DNA of 64,000 nt from Desulfoscipio geothermicus DSM 3669 (lineage in GTDB: Bacteria > Bacillota > Desulfotomaculia > Desulfotomaculales > Desulfallaceae). The DNA lies in NCBI RefSeq assembly GCF_900115975.1, contig NZ_FOYM01000005.1, forward strand, positions 1-64,000, in the 5' to 3' direction. The notes below the pieces were generated by a model. The model was not told the origin of the DNA. It saw nothing but the letters and a program-made list of their open reading frames with translations, and searched no databases. Made by a program: the position numbers and the translations under genes. Positions 9,046 to 16,798 of this stretch are shown one piece after another; position 1 is the stretch's first letter; each line of letters opens with the position of its first letter.

Positions 9046-9457
9046 GGATGAAATGGTTCATTTGCTCGCCGGGGTAGTTAATGAGGCGCTGGTGTCTGAA
9101 GGCGCGGATAAGGATGCCGAGGTGAGCCTGGTGTTTGTTGATGACAATTATATTGCGCAGCTCAACAAGCAGTATCGCGGCAAGGACGGTCCCACGGACG
9201 TGCTCAGTTTTGCAATGCAGGAAGGCCCCGCCATGCCGGGCGGTGAGGGAGAGATTTTGCTGGGCGACGTGGTGATTTCCCTGGAAACCGCCCGGCGCCA
9301 GGCTGAGGAATACGGGCATGGTCTTGCCCGGGAGGTGGCTTACCTGACTGTGCACGGGGTACTGCACCTGCTGGGATACGACCACGAAACGGAAGCGGAC
9401 AAAAGGGTTATGCGGCAGAAGGAAGAGGCTGTTCTTGACCGGATGCTGAAAGGGTGA
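9002..9457 (+). CDS. ybeY: Endoribonuclease YbeY (rRNA maturation)
   Basis: A 151-residue zinc-dependent RNase of the UPF0054 family, used in 16S rRNA 3'-end maturation and ribosome quality control. The diagnostic histidine triad is in HGVLHLLGYDH near residues 118-128, after the family segment RGKDGPTDVLSF. The start is GTG 9002, within the end of pgpH, preceded by an AAAGGAGAAAG site. It shares GTGA with the start of dgkA, a four-base overlap typical of coupled translation. Confidence 0.94.
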   Translation: MPVLVNNLQEKVSVEDEMVHLLAGVVNEALVSEGADKDAEVSLVFVDDNYIAQLNKQYRGKDGPTDVLSFAMQEGPAMPGGEGEILLGDVVISLETARRQAEEYGHGLAREVAYLTVHGVLHLLGYDHETEADKRVMRQKEEAVLDRMLKG

Positions 9458-9825
9458 GCGGAGTGCGGCGGCTGGTGCAACGCATCGGGTGGGCGCTGAA
9501 TGGGATAGGCTATACCGTAAAGACGCAACCAAACATGCAAATCCACTTGACGGCGGCGGTGCTTGCGGTATTGCTTTGCCTCTACCTGCGCATGCCGGCG
9601 CGGGAACTGGCAGTGGTTTTAGTAACCATATTCATGGTGTTGGCGGCCGAAATGTTCAATACCGCTTTGGAAGCTGCCGTGGACCTTTATACGAGGAAAC
9701 GCCACCCGCTGGCCCGGGCGGCCAAGGACGTGGCCGCCGGCGCGGTGTTGCTGACTGCGCTGAATGCCCTGGTGGTGGCCTACCTGCTGATTTGGCCCCG
9801 TTTTTATGAGGTAATCATTAAGTGA
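9454..9825 (+). CDS. dgkA: Diacylglycerol/undecaprenol kinase (DgkA family)
   Basis: A 123-residue membrane protein with three hydrophobic segments and the family core AEMFNTALEAAVDL near residues 66-79, where the conserved Glu and Asn bind metal-ATP. In Gram-positive bacteria this family mainly phosphorylates undecaprenol for cell-wall lipid carrier recycling. The start GTG 9454 overlaps the ybeY stop. cdd begins nine bases after its stop. Confidence 0.92.
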   Translation: MSGVRRLVQRIGWALNGIGYTVKTQPNMQIHLTAAVLAVLLCLYLRMPARELAVVLVTIFMVLAAEMFNTALEAAVDLYTRKRHPLARAAKDVAAGAVLLTALNALVVAYLLIWPRFYEVIIK

Positions 9826-9834
9826 GGTGATACC

Positions 9835-10215
9835 ATGGCACCGGAAGAACTTGTAGCCCGGGCTTTAAAGGCCCGGGCAAACGCCTACGTTCCTTATTCT
9901 AAGTTTCCCGTGGGCGCGGCGCTACTTACCGCAGATGGTGAAGTGTTTACGGGCTGCAACGTGGAAAACGCGTCGTACGGTCTGACGGTTTGCGCGGAGC
10001 GAGTGGCCGTTTTTTCAGCCATTGCCCGGGGACAACGCTTATTTAAGGCACTGGCGGTGGCGGCAGACACCGAGGATTATATCAGCCCCTGCGGGGCGTG
10101 CCGCCAGGTGCTGGCGGAGTTCGGCGGCGATATGAAGGTTTACCTGGCCGACCGGCACGGCGATTTTCGGGAAACCACAGTGGCGGAAATGCTCCCGGCG
10201 GCTTTTTCTTTATAA
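9835..10215 (+). CDS. cdd: Cytidine deaminase
   Basis: A 126-residue homotetramer-type cytidine deaminase, converting cytidine and deoxycytidine to uridines in pyrimidine salvage. The zinc ligands are visible as CAERVA (catalytic Glu next to the first Cys, about residue 53) and PCGACRQ (about 86-92). FPVGAALL and NVENASYG are the substrate-binding segments. It is the usual neighbour between dgkA and era, in the same operon. Confidence 0.95.
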   Translation: MAPEELVARALKARANAYVPYSKFPVGAALLTADGEVFTGCNVENASYGLTVCAERVAVFSAIARGQRLFKALAVAADTEDYISPCGACRQVLAEFGGDMKVYLADRHGDFRETTVAEMLPAAFSL

Positions 10216-10244
10216 TGCGATTGCAGGAGGGGTTCATATTTATT

Positions 10245-11141
10245 ATGAACGAATCGGATTTTAAGTCCGGCTTTGTAACCATACTGGGCCGGACCAACGT
10301 GGGCAAATCCACGCTGATGAACAGAATGGTGGGCCAAAAGGTGGCCATCATGTCAGACAAACCGCAAACCACCCGGCATAAGATTCAGTCCGTGCTCACC
10401 GGGCCGGATTACCAGGTGGTGTTTATTGACACCCCGGGCATTCACAAACCCAAGCATAAACTGGGTGAACATCTGGTGGGGGTGGCCCTGAACACGCTGC
10501 GTGAAGTGGACGTGGTGATGCTTCTGGTGGAAGCGGGTATGCCCGGCCCGGGCGATCGTTACATACTTCAGCAGGTAAAAAAGGTGACCGGGCCGGTTTT
10601 GCTGGTGATCAACAAGATCGACCTGGTTAAGCCCGGTGAACTGGAGCCGGTTAAGGCGGCTTTCAGCCAGCTGGGCGATTTTGCCGAAATCCTGCCCGTT
10701 TCCGCCCTGACCGGGGAGAATGTGGACCGCTTGCTGGAAAACATTATCAAATATTTGCCGCCCGGACCCAAGTATTACCCGGACGATATGGTAATTGACC
10801 GTCCCGAGCGTTTTATAATGTCCGAGTTGATTCGGGAAAAGGTGCTGCACCTGACCAGCCAGGAAGTGCCTCATTCCGTGGCGGTGGTGGTGGAAGAGGT
10901 GGAGAACAGGTCTGAAAACCTCGTGGCGGTGCGGGCGGTCATTTACACCGAGCGGGAAAGCCAGAAAGGCATATTGATCGGCAAGGGCGGGCGCATGCTC
11001 AAAGAAGTGGGCAAATTGGCCCGCGAGGAAATAGAAGCCTTGCTGGGCTCCAGGATTTACCTGGAACTGTGGGTCAAAGTGAAAAAAGACTGGCGCAACC
11101 GGGAAATATATATGAAAAATTTTGGTTTTATGGATGACTGA
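10245..11141 (+). CDS. era: GTPase Era
   Basis: A 298-residue GTPase that binds the 3' end of 16S rRNA during 30S assembly. The G motifs are clear: GRTNVGKST near residue 13, DTPGIHK near 60 and NKIDLV near 123. The C-terminal third is the KH domain (LIGKGGRMLKEVG near residue 243). The ATG at 10245 gives the normal family length; AGGAGGGG lies 14 bases upstream, a long spacing. A longer in-frame ORF from 10098 overlaps cdd and is not credible. It closes the operon. Confidence 0.94.
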   Translation: MNESDFKSGFVTILGRTNVGKSTLMNRMVGQKVAIMSDKPQTTRHKIQSVLTGPDYQVVFIDTPGIHKPKHKLGEHLVGVALNTLREVDVVMLLVEAGMPGPGDRYILQQVKKVTGPVLLVINKIDLVKPGELEPVKAAFSQLGDFAEILPVSALTGENVDRLLENIIKYLPPGPKYYPDDMVIDRPERFIMSELIREKVLHLTSQEVPHSVAVVVEEVENRSENLVAVRAVIYTERESQKGILIGKGGRMLKEVGKLAREEIEALLGSRIYLELWVKVKKDWRNREIYMKNFGFMDD

Positions 11142-11152
11142 AAACTTATCGT

Positions 11153-11181
11153 TTGACATTTACATTGCTCAGTAATACTAT
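11153..11181 (+). promoter_or_regulatory. Promoter of the corA M-box transcript
   Basis: TTGACA (11153-11158), a 17-nt spacer and TACTAT (11176-11181) form a good sigma-A promoter just after era and about 25 nt before the M-box begins. Confidence 0.6.
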
Positions 11182-11205
11182 ATAAATGTGATAACCGGAT
11201 AAAGT

Positions 11206-11412
11206 TCTTCGTTAGGTGAGGCTACTCTACAGACACAGGCCGCTGCCCGGAAATGTCGAGAGACAGTAACGGGTCAACTGGTACTGCCGAACTAAGGTTT
11301 TACCTAATGCGGCTGAGAACAGGGTTTCTCTAGCTGTATAGAGCCAAAGCTTGCACGAATGAAGAAGGCACGTAGTGTTTGTTATTGGCCTTCATTTATT
11401 TGAAGGCCTTTT
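11206..11412 (+). promoter_or_regulatory. M-box (ykoK) magnesium riboswitch with terminator
   Basis: The conserved M-box core is plain: GTTAGGTGAGGCT at 11211-11223, CAGGCCGCTGCCCGG, the GTCGAGAGAC hairpin, GGGTCAACTGGTA, and TACCTAATGCGGCTGAG. It ends in an intrinsic terminator, GGCCTTCA (11387-11394) pairing with TGAAGGCC (11401-11408) before TTTT. Members of this class fold with Mg2+ and stop transcription, so corA should be expressed when magnesium is low. Confidence 0.93.
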
Positions 11413-11438
11413 CTAATTACTTCAAGGGGGTGACCTGC

Positions 11439-11603
11439 ATGGAAGAGTCTCCATACCGACGATACTTATTAAAAACCAAAAATAAAAATAACTTCCGTGG
11501 AGGTGACCCAGATGATCAAAACATACTTTTACGATGCCACCCGGCGGCAGTTACTCCACGATGTAAATATCACCCGCAAGGACCTTTTTCAACACGAGGA
11601 TGA
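11439..11603 (+). CDS. Possible leader ORF overlapping the corA start
   Basis: A 54-codon ORF begins at ATG 11439, eight bases after a strong AAGGGGGTGA site, just past the M-box terminator. It runs into corA in another frame, crossing the corA ribosome site and start and ending 92 bases inside the gene. The peptide (MEESPYRRYLLKTKNK...) is rich in basic and polar residues and resembles nothing I recognise. Its placement suggests a translated leader that could couple or block corA translation, but its second half is out-of-frame corA sequence, so it may be chance. Confidence 0.3.
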   Translation: MEESPYRRYLLKTKNKNNFRGGDPDDQNILLRCHPAAVTPRCKYHPQGPFSTRG

Positions 11604-12486
11604 CCTGCTCTGGCTGGATATATTTGATTTTGAAGATGAACGAGAGTTAAACTACGTGGCTCGGGTTTTTGATTTTCACAACCTGGCGGTGGAAGACTGC
11701 CTGTATTATAGCCCGCGGGCCAAGGTGGACACGTACGACAATTATTATTTTTTTGTGCTGCATGCCCTGCGCTACAAAGAAGACAGCGACGAGGAAATCA
11801 CCCTGGAGCAACTAAATGTTTTTTTAAATTCCAACTACGTGGTTACCGTGCATCGCAGGGCTTTGCGCAGTCTGGGCCGCATGGCCAGGGAATGCCTGGC
11901 CAACAAAATCAAGTACATGGAAAACGGCCCGGATATGTTTTTATACCACATCCTGGACGGTATCACTGACGAATATTTCCCCATCCTGGACCGGATCGAC
12001 CAGCGTATCGATGAACTGGAAGACCAGCTGTACGAACAGCCCAGCAAGGAAATTACCGAGGAGTTTCTGGCCCTCAAAAGGACCATCCTGACCATGCGCC
12101 GGGCCATATTACCCCAAAAGCGGATGTTTTCTAATGTCAGCGGCCATTACATGTTCCAGGTAGCCAAGGAAAGCGAACCTTATTACCTGGACCTGGTGGA
12201 CCACATTGAGCGAATCACGGACACGATCGACAGTTTCCGAGACCTGGTGGACGGTGCGCTGGAAACCTATTATTCCATCATCAGCGCCCGGACCAACGAG
12301 ATCATGCGCGTGCTTACCCTGATATCCACCATTTTTATGCCGCTTACTTTTATTACCGGTTTCTTCGGGATGAACGTGCCCTTACCTGAACAGGAAAGCG
12401 TGTGGTCCACTATTACCATCACTGCCGGTTTAATTGGCGTTTCACTGTGGATGTTTGTGATTTTTAAGATAAAAAAATGGATTTAA
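11512..12486 (+). CDS. corA: CorA-family magnesium/cobalt transporter
   Basis: A 324-residue CorA channel subunit: a long cytoplasmic N-terminal domain rich in charged helices, then two C-terminal transmembrane helices. The signature GFFGMNVPLPE (about residue 283) lies between them, forming the pore mouth. It imports Mg2+ as a pentamer. The start at 11512 has GGAGGTGA seven bases upstream; the in-frame GTG at 11497 overlaps that site. Control by the upstream M-box supports magnesium as its substrate. Its last four bases overlap the convergent ubiX stop. Confidence 0.94.
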   Translation: MIKTYFYDATRRQLLHDVNITRKDLFQHEDDLLWLDIFDFEDERELNYVARVFDFHNLAVEDCLYYSPRAKVDTYDNYYFFVLHALRYKEDSDEEITLEQLNVFLNSNYVVTVHRRALRSLGRMARECLANKIKYMENGPDMFLYHILDGITDEYFPILDRIDQRIDELEDQLYEQPSKEITEEFLALKRTILTMRRAILPQKRMFSNVSGHYMFQVAKESEPYYLDLVDHIERITDTIDSFRDLVDGALETYYSIISARTNEIMRVLTLISTIFMPLTFITGFFGMNVPLPEQESVWSTITITAGLIGVSLWMFVIFKIKKWI

Positions 12487-13040
12487 AGCCCCTGCCAGCG
12501 GGGGGCCAGGTTGTTGTCAATTTCCAGCAGGTCCAGCACCCGTCCCACCGTATGCATTACCAGGTCGGTGATGGTGGACGGGCGGTGGTAAAACGCGGGG
12601 ACCGGCGGCATGATGACGGCCCCCGCACGGGCCAGTTTGAGCATGTTTTCCAGGTGTATTTCATGCAGCGGGGTTTCCCGGGGCAGCAGGACGAGGCGTC
12701 GTTTTTCTTTTAAGGTGACGTCGGCGGCGCGGCTGATGAGATTATCTGCATATCCACCGGCGATGGCGGCCAGGGTTTTCATGCTGCAGGGGGCTATGAC
12801 CATCCCCTGGTGCCTGAAGGACCCGCTGGCAATGGGCGCCGCCAGGTTTTCCGCATTGTAAACCCTGGCCGCCAGGGCGTCTATATTGCTTATTTTAAAA
12901 TCGGTTTCCAACTCAATGGTGCGCCGGGCCCAGTTACTGATCACCAGGTACGTTTCCACCCCGGCCCGGGCCAGTTCCCGCACCATGGTAATGCCGTAAA
13001 CCGCTCCCGTGGCGCCGGTGATCGCTACTACTATACGCAT
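12483..13040 (-). CDS. ubiX: UbiX-family flavin prenyltransferase
   Basis: A 185-residue enzyme of the UbiX/Pad1 family, which prenylates FMN to make the cofactor for UbiD-type decarboxylases. The N-terminal TGATGAVYG phosphate-binding loop, the SNWARRTIELE segment and the MPPVPAFYHRP motif near the C terminus are typical. No ubiD partner is in the window, so the decarboxylase served is unknown. It is transcribed against corA and shares its last four bases with that gene. Confidence 0.92.
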   Translation of the reverse strand: MRIVVAITGATGAVYGITMVRELARAGVETYLVISNWARRTIELETDFKISNIDALAARVYNAENLAAPIASGSFRHQGMVIAPCSMKTLAAIAGGYADNLISRAADVTLKEKRRLVLLPRETPLHEIHLENMLKLARAGAVIMPPVPAFYHRPSTITDLVMHTVGRVLDLLEIDNNLAPRWQGL

Positions 13041-13207
13041 GTCTATACCTCGCTTATCGATATATTGGCACTTCCATGATATTTCCGTTTTTTACTCCAT
13101 TGCATGAGATTCCTCATTATAAACTGTTCAACAAAACGTAAACAATTCCCCCTGCAAAAATTGTTTTTCATCCGGGCATGTTATAATATTTATTGGGGGA
13201 AATACAT

Positions 13208-13969
13208 ATGAAGCTTTATAAAGTGCGTGCCGTAGTGCTTAATTCGCGGGCGATGTGCGATGCCGACCGCGTGCTGACCCTTTACGCGCAGGAAAACGGC
13301 AAGATCAGGGCGGTAGCCCACGGCGCGGCCAAGCCCACCAGCCGCAAGCGGGGGGCGGTGCAGCCTTTTTCTTATACCTATTTTCTGCTGCGCCGGGGGC
13401 GGGAACTGGACAGCGTCAGCCAGTGCGAGGGTCTGGAAATTTTTCCCGGAATTTGGTCGGACCTGGACCGCATGACTTATGCCGGGCATGTCACCGAACT
13501 GGTGGACGGTCTAACGGCGGAAGGTGAACCCAACGGGGATATTTTTAAATTGCTGTTACACACCCTGCGGCTATTGGAAAACACTGTAGACGTGGAATTG
13601 ACGCTGCGGTATTTTGAGCTGAGACTGGTTGCCTTGCTGGGTTATTTACCTTACCTGGAGGGCTGCGCCAATTGCGGCGGCGAAGCCTTTGACCCGCGCG
13701 CCCGTTTTAGCGCCGCGGCGGGCGGTCTGGTTTGCCCGCAATGTTCCCGGGGGGCCGGGGAAATCCCCTGTACCAAAGAAACCGTGGCGGTTATGAAAAT
13801 GCTCCTCCACTGGGACGCGGGAAAAATCAACAGGATACGCGTCTCACAATCATCCCGCGCCGAAATGCGCTGTATTATGCGGGAATATTTGCAATGGCAC
13901 ATGGAAAAGCGCTCCCGGTCGCTATATTTTATGGAAAGACTTCATGCCTACAGACCCAACGGCGTATAA
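13208..13969 (+). CDS. recO: DNA repair protein RecO
   Basis: A 253-residue RecO, which anneals strands and loads RecA with RecR. An N-terminal OB fold (residues 1-80, beginning MKLYKVRAVVLNSR) is followed by a helical domain. A zinc site is formed by CANCGG near residue 157 and CPQC near 178. ATG 13208 sits eight bases after GGGGGA; an in-frame TTG at 13193 overlaps that site. In Firmicutes recO commonly follows era, and here corA and ubiX are inserted between. Confidence 0.92.
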   Translation: MKLYKVRAVVLNSRAMCDADRVLTLYAQENGKIRAVAHGAAKPTSRKRGAVQPFSYTYFLLRRGRELDSVSQCEGLEIFPGIWSDLDRMTYAGHVTELVDGLTAEGEPNGDIFKLLLHTLRLLENTVDVELTLRYFELRLVALLGYLPYLEGCANCGGEAFDPRARFSAAAGGLVCPQCSRGAGEIPCTKETVAVMKMLLHWDAGKINRIRVSQSSRAEMRCIMREYLQWHMEKRSRSLYFMERLHAYRPNGV

Positions 13970-14027
13970 TTTGGCTGCCCCAGAGGTTAAATTATTTCGT
14001 AGTATTAATTTTAAGGGGGTAGTGTAA

Positions 14028-14489
14028 ATGCATGATGAACTGGAGAAAATTGACTTGATAAGAAACAGAACCGGCATCTCTTACCGGGAAGCCAAGAAAG
14101 TTCTGGAAGAGGCCGAGGGTGATGTGGTACAGGCGTTAATAAACCTGGAAGAAAAAGACAAGCAGTTTTCCGAAAAAATGCAGGGCCGCGCCCAGGATAT
14201 CTGGGAAAATCTAAAAGGGATGCTGCACCGGGGCCAGGAAACCAAGATCAAAATCAAGCAGGGAGACCGTACCGTGTTTGAAATGCCCGCCACGGTGGGT
14301 GCGGTGGGCATTCTGGCTGCACTGGCCAGCAGCGAATTGGCGGTGCTGGGCGCGTTGGGTACGGCTACCGCCATGGCCAAAAAGTATACGCTGGAGATAG
14401 ATCGCGGTGAAAAGGGCGAAGAGCCAGATAAAAAGCCCGCGGAACAAGACGGCGATACTTTCACATTTAAGAACCCGCCGCTGCAGTAA
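14028..14489 (+). CDS. DUF4342-like protein with UBA/NAC-type N-terminus
   Basis: A 153-residue protein. Residues 1-45 form a UBA-like helical domain (IRNRTGISYREAKKVLEEAEGDV, like the EF-Ts N terminus). Residues 60-85 form a beta-rich stretch with IKIKQGDRTVFEMPA, and residues 85-115 form a hydrophobic, Ala-rich helix that may touch the membrane. The tail is charged. This arrangement matches DUF4342 proteins of Firmicutes, which have no established function. It lies between recO and the T-box leader with its own GGGGG ribosome site. Confidence 0.75.
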   Translation: MHDELEKIDLIRNRTGISYREAKKVLEEAEGDVVQALINLEEKDKQFSEKMQGRAQDIWENLKGMLHRGQETKIKIKQGDRTVFEMPATVGAVGILAALASSELAVLGALGTATAMAKKYTLEIDRGEKGEEPDKKPAEQDGDTFTFKNPPLQ

Positions 14490-14534
14490 CAGTAATATAA
14501 TTGACTTTAGGGGCCAAATTTGATAAATTTGTCT

Positions 14535-14790
14535 GGAGAAAATAAAATCGATCTGGCAATGAGGGAAAGAGTAACCGGGGGATAATCTTGCAGAGAGCCG
14601 GCGGGTGGTGCGAGCCGGCAGATGGCCCTGGCGAAAGGGGTTCCCGAGCCGCAGGAGGAAAGCCGGCGTACCGGCCGGTCAGTAAAACCTGCACTTCTAA
14701 GAGGTGGGCCGCCGCTTACGGTGGTCAACAAGGGTGGAACCGCGGGATTAAACCTCCCGTCCCTTGCTTCACGCAGGGGCGGGGGGTTTT
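14535..14790 (+). promoter_or_regulatory. T-box leader (tRNA-sensing), probably for glyQS
   Basis: Stem I is recognisable: the AGAGTAA loop-E strand at 14568-14574, the AGAGAGCCGG...GGTGGTGCGAGCCGG distal part, and the 3' specifier-loop strand CGAAAGGGG at 14632-14640 (flanked by GGGAA pairing with TTCCC). The T-box sequence AAGGGTGGAACCGCGGG is at 14730-14746, and a 12-bp terminator follows at 14752-14787. If the codon is GGG (14637-14639) it would sense tRNA-Gly, fitting glyQS downstream; reading AGG instead would give Arg, so specificity is unproven. csaA and two repeat copies lie between it and glyQ. Confidence 0.9.
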
Positions 14791-14837
14791 CATATTTGAA
14801 TGCGCCGCCAGCGCGGCACCATCAGGGGATGAAAATC

Positions 14838-15099
14838 GTGCAGGTCGGGTTGTTCCCCGCTGCGTTCAAAATCTCCGCGTCGACGGGACTAAGGTTCGCT
14901 TCGGGCCGAATTTGGCGGTCCTGCATAATGCGCAGAGCGGGTAGTTATACTTGGTTATTTATTAACAGTCGCTTCCTCTTTTCAAGACATGCCGGTGGTT
15001 TCTGCGCGATTCGTCCCGCCAATTCGGCAACCTCAGCTTCACCAAGTCCCGTTACCGACGCTCCGATACATCACTTGCGGGGAGCAACCCGCCTCGCAC
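14838..15099 (+). repeat. Structured dispersed repeat, copy 3 (complete)
   Basis: This 262-nt copy is closed by arms 14838-14860 and 15077-15099, which pair over about 19 positions around the core GTTCCCCGC/GCGGGGAGC. The inner stem is 14877-14890 with 15045-15061, keeping the TAC bulge seen in copies 2 and 5. A third stem brackets the variable centre (GCGCAGA with TCTGCGC). It sits immediately after the T-box terminator and before csaA. Confidence 0.8.
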
Positions 15100-15177
15100 C
15101 GAACATACTATTTCAGGGTAGACCCAGCGCTATTGTATTAAAAACCGGCGGGGGAAGAAAAGGCAGGGAGTGATTAT

Positions 15178-15507
15178 ATGGCAACGATAGACGATTTCAC
15201 CAAAATTGACATGCGGGTGGGCAAAGTCGTGGCGGCGGAAGAATTTCCCGAGGCCCGCAAGCCCGCCTATAAACTGACCATTGACTTCGGCTCGCTGGGC
15301 TTGAAAAAATCCAGCGCCCAAATCACGCACCTTTACAAACCCGAAGAATTGGTGGGTCGCCTGGTGGTGGCGGTGGTCAACTTTCCGCCGCGGCAAATCG
15401 GCCCGTTTATATCCGAGGTGTTGGTCATGGGCTGCGACAACGACCGGGGCGAGGTGGTCCTCTTGCAGCCCGACCGGGAAGTACCCCTCGGTCAGAGGAT
15501 TTACTAA
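15178..15507 (+). CDS. csaA: CsaA-type tRNA-binding/chaperone protein
   Basis: A 109-residue single OB-fold protein matching CsaA and the C-terminal tRNA-binding domain of methionyl-tRNA synthetase. The family segments EEFPEARKPAYKL (residues 21-33), KKSSAQITHLY and VVNFPPRQIGPF are all present. CsaA has tRNA-binding and export-chaperone activity in Bacillus. Here it lies between the T-box leader and glyQS, an uncommon position, so it may be co-expressed with the synthetase when the T-box reads through. Confidence 0.93.
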   Translation: MATIDDFTKIDMRVGKVVAAEEFPEARKPAYKLTIDFGSLGLKKSSAQITHLYKPEELVGRLVVAVVNFPPRQIGPFISEVLVMGCDNDRGEVVLLQPDREVPLGQRIY

Positions 15508-15619
15508 CTTAAAGAAGACGGAATTCAGAATGGATTTAACATATACATTTCTGAAGGCAGAAGAGTAGAACAAAGAAATGCTGGTAAATATTCACCAAAA
15601 CATTTGACTACTGTGGCAT

Positions 15620-15860
15620 TGCCCATAAGCGAACGACTTGCGTAGCGCCGGTAACAGCACCCGGAAAAAGCTTTTAGGTAACCGGATAGCGGCACGAAAC
15701 CAGCGGTTCAATAACAGTTTGCAGTTAAACAGATGAGCTTTAAAGTAAAGTCTATATGTCAGGAATATGAAAAATATACCGCGCCGCCTTTGCAGCGCCG
15801 CTAATCCGGTCCGAAGCAAGGCGTGGTGCTGTCGGCGCGACGCACTGGAGTGAGCGTTGG
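15620..15860 (-). repeat. Structured dispersed repeat, copy 5 (divergent)
   Basis: A degraded relative of copies 2 and 3 in the csaA-glyQ gap. The inner stem is intact: GCGCCGGTAACAGCACC at 15645-15661 pairs with GGTGCTGTCGGCGC at 15825-15838. Its sequence differs from the other copies at several paired positions while still pairing perfectly. The segment at 15801-15822 matches the GCTTCGGRCCGG core. The outer closing arm is poorly preserved. The rest of the gap, 15508-15619, shows nothing I can name. Confidence 0.6.
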
Positions 15861-15916
15861 GCGTAACCAACCAAGGAAAAAAATATTTCCTCAATAAAAG
15901 GAGGCTGTCGCTGAAT

Positions 15917-16798
15917 ATGAATTTCCAGGAACTGATTCATGCCCTGAATGCCTTCTGGGCCGGGCAAAACTGCATCATTCAACAGCCCTACGATGTGGAA
16001 AAGGGCGCCGGTACCATGAACCCGGCCACATTTTTACGGGCGTTGGGGCCCGAGCCCTGGCGGGTGGCTTATGTGGAGCCTTCCCGGCGGCCCACGGACG
16101 GCCGGTACGGTGAAAACCCCAACCGCTTGCAGCACTACTACCAGTACCAAGTAATCCTCAAACCATCGCCGGACGACGTGGTGGATATTTACCTGGAAAG
16201 CCTCAAAGCCATCGGCATTGACCCGCGCAAGCACGATATCCGCTTCGTGGAAGACAACTGGGAATCGCCCACCCTGGGCGCCTGGGGTCTGGGTTGGGAG
16301 GTCTGGCTGGACGGCATGGAAATTACCCAGTTCACCTATTTCCAACAGTGCGGCGGTATCGACTGCCATCCGGTCAGCGCGGAGATTACCTATGGCCTGG
16401 AACGCCTGGCCATGTACATACAAGAAAAGGACAGCGTATTTGACATTGAATGGGTGAACGGTATTAGCTACGGCGATGTACACCACCGCGGGGAAGTGGA
16501 ACACTCCCGTTACAACTTCGAAGACGCCGACACCGATATGTTATTTAAGCTTTTTGACATTTACGAGCGCGAGGCCGAGCGGGTGGTGGAAACAGGGCTG
16601 GTGCTGCCGGCCTATGACTACGTGCTGAAAAGCTCGCATACATTTAACTTGCTGGACGCCCGGGGCGCCATTAGCGTAACCGAGCGGACCGGATACATTC
16701 ACCGGGTGCGCAACCTGGCCCGGGCCTGCGCGCAAAAATACGTGGAACAGCGGGAAAGTATGGGTTATCCCTTGTTGAAGAAGGAGGGGGCTAAATAA
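15917..16798 (+). CDS. glyQ: Glycyl-tRNA synthetase alpha subunit
   Basis: A 293-residue class II synthetase subunit of the alpha2-beta2 bacterial type; it carries the catalytic site that activates glycine and charges tRNA-Gly. The family start [14 protein letters not shown], the motif [26 protein letters not shown] split over residues 23-50, and [17 protein letters not shown] are diagnostic. ATG 15917 is about 12 bases after AGGAGG; an upstream in-frame ATG at 15857 would add a non-family extension within the repeat. It overlaps glyS by one base. Confidence 0.94.
   Translation: MNFQELIHALNAFWAGQNCIIQQPYDVEKGAGTMNPATFLRALGPEPWRVAYVEPSRRPTDGRYGENPNRLQHYYQYQVILKPSPDDVVDIYLESLKAIGIDPRKHDIRFVEDNWESPTLGAWGLGWEVWLDGMEITQFTYFQQCGGIDCHPVSAEITYGLERLAMYIQEKDSVFDIEWVNGISYGDVHHRGEVEHSRYNFEDADTDMLFKLFDIYEREAERVVETGLVLPAYDYVLKSSHTFNLLDARGAISVTERTGYIHRVRNLARACAQKYVEQRESMGYPLLKKEGAK

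Noticed and set aside
14588-15173. Open frames across the T-box and repeat copy 3
   Set aside because: They are formed by GC-rich structured RNA sequence, lack ribosome sites and have no recognisable protein features.
15508-15560. Short ORF after csaA (MDLTYTFLKAEE)
   Set aside because: Twelve codons with no ribosome site and no recognisable relative; too little to call.
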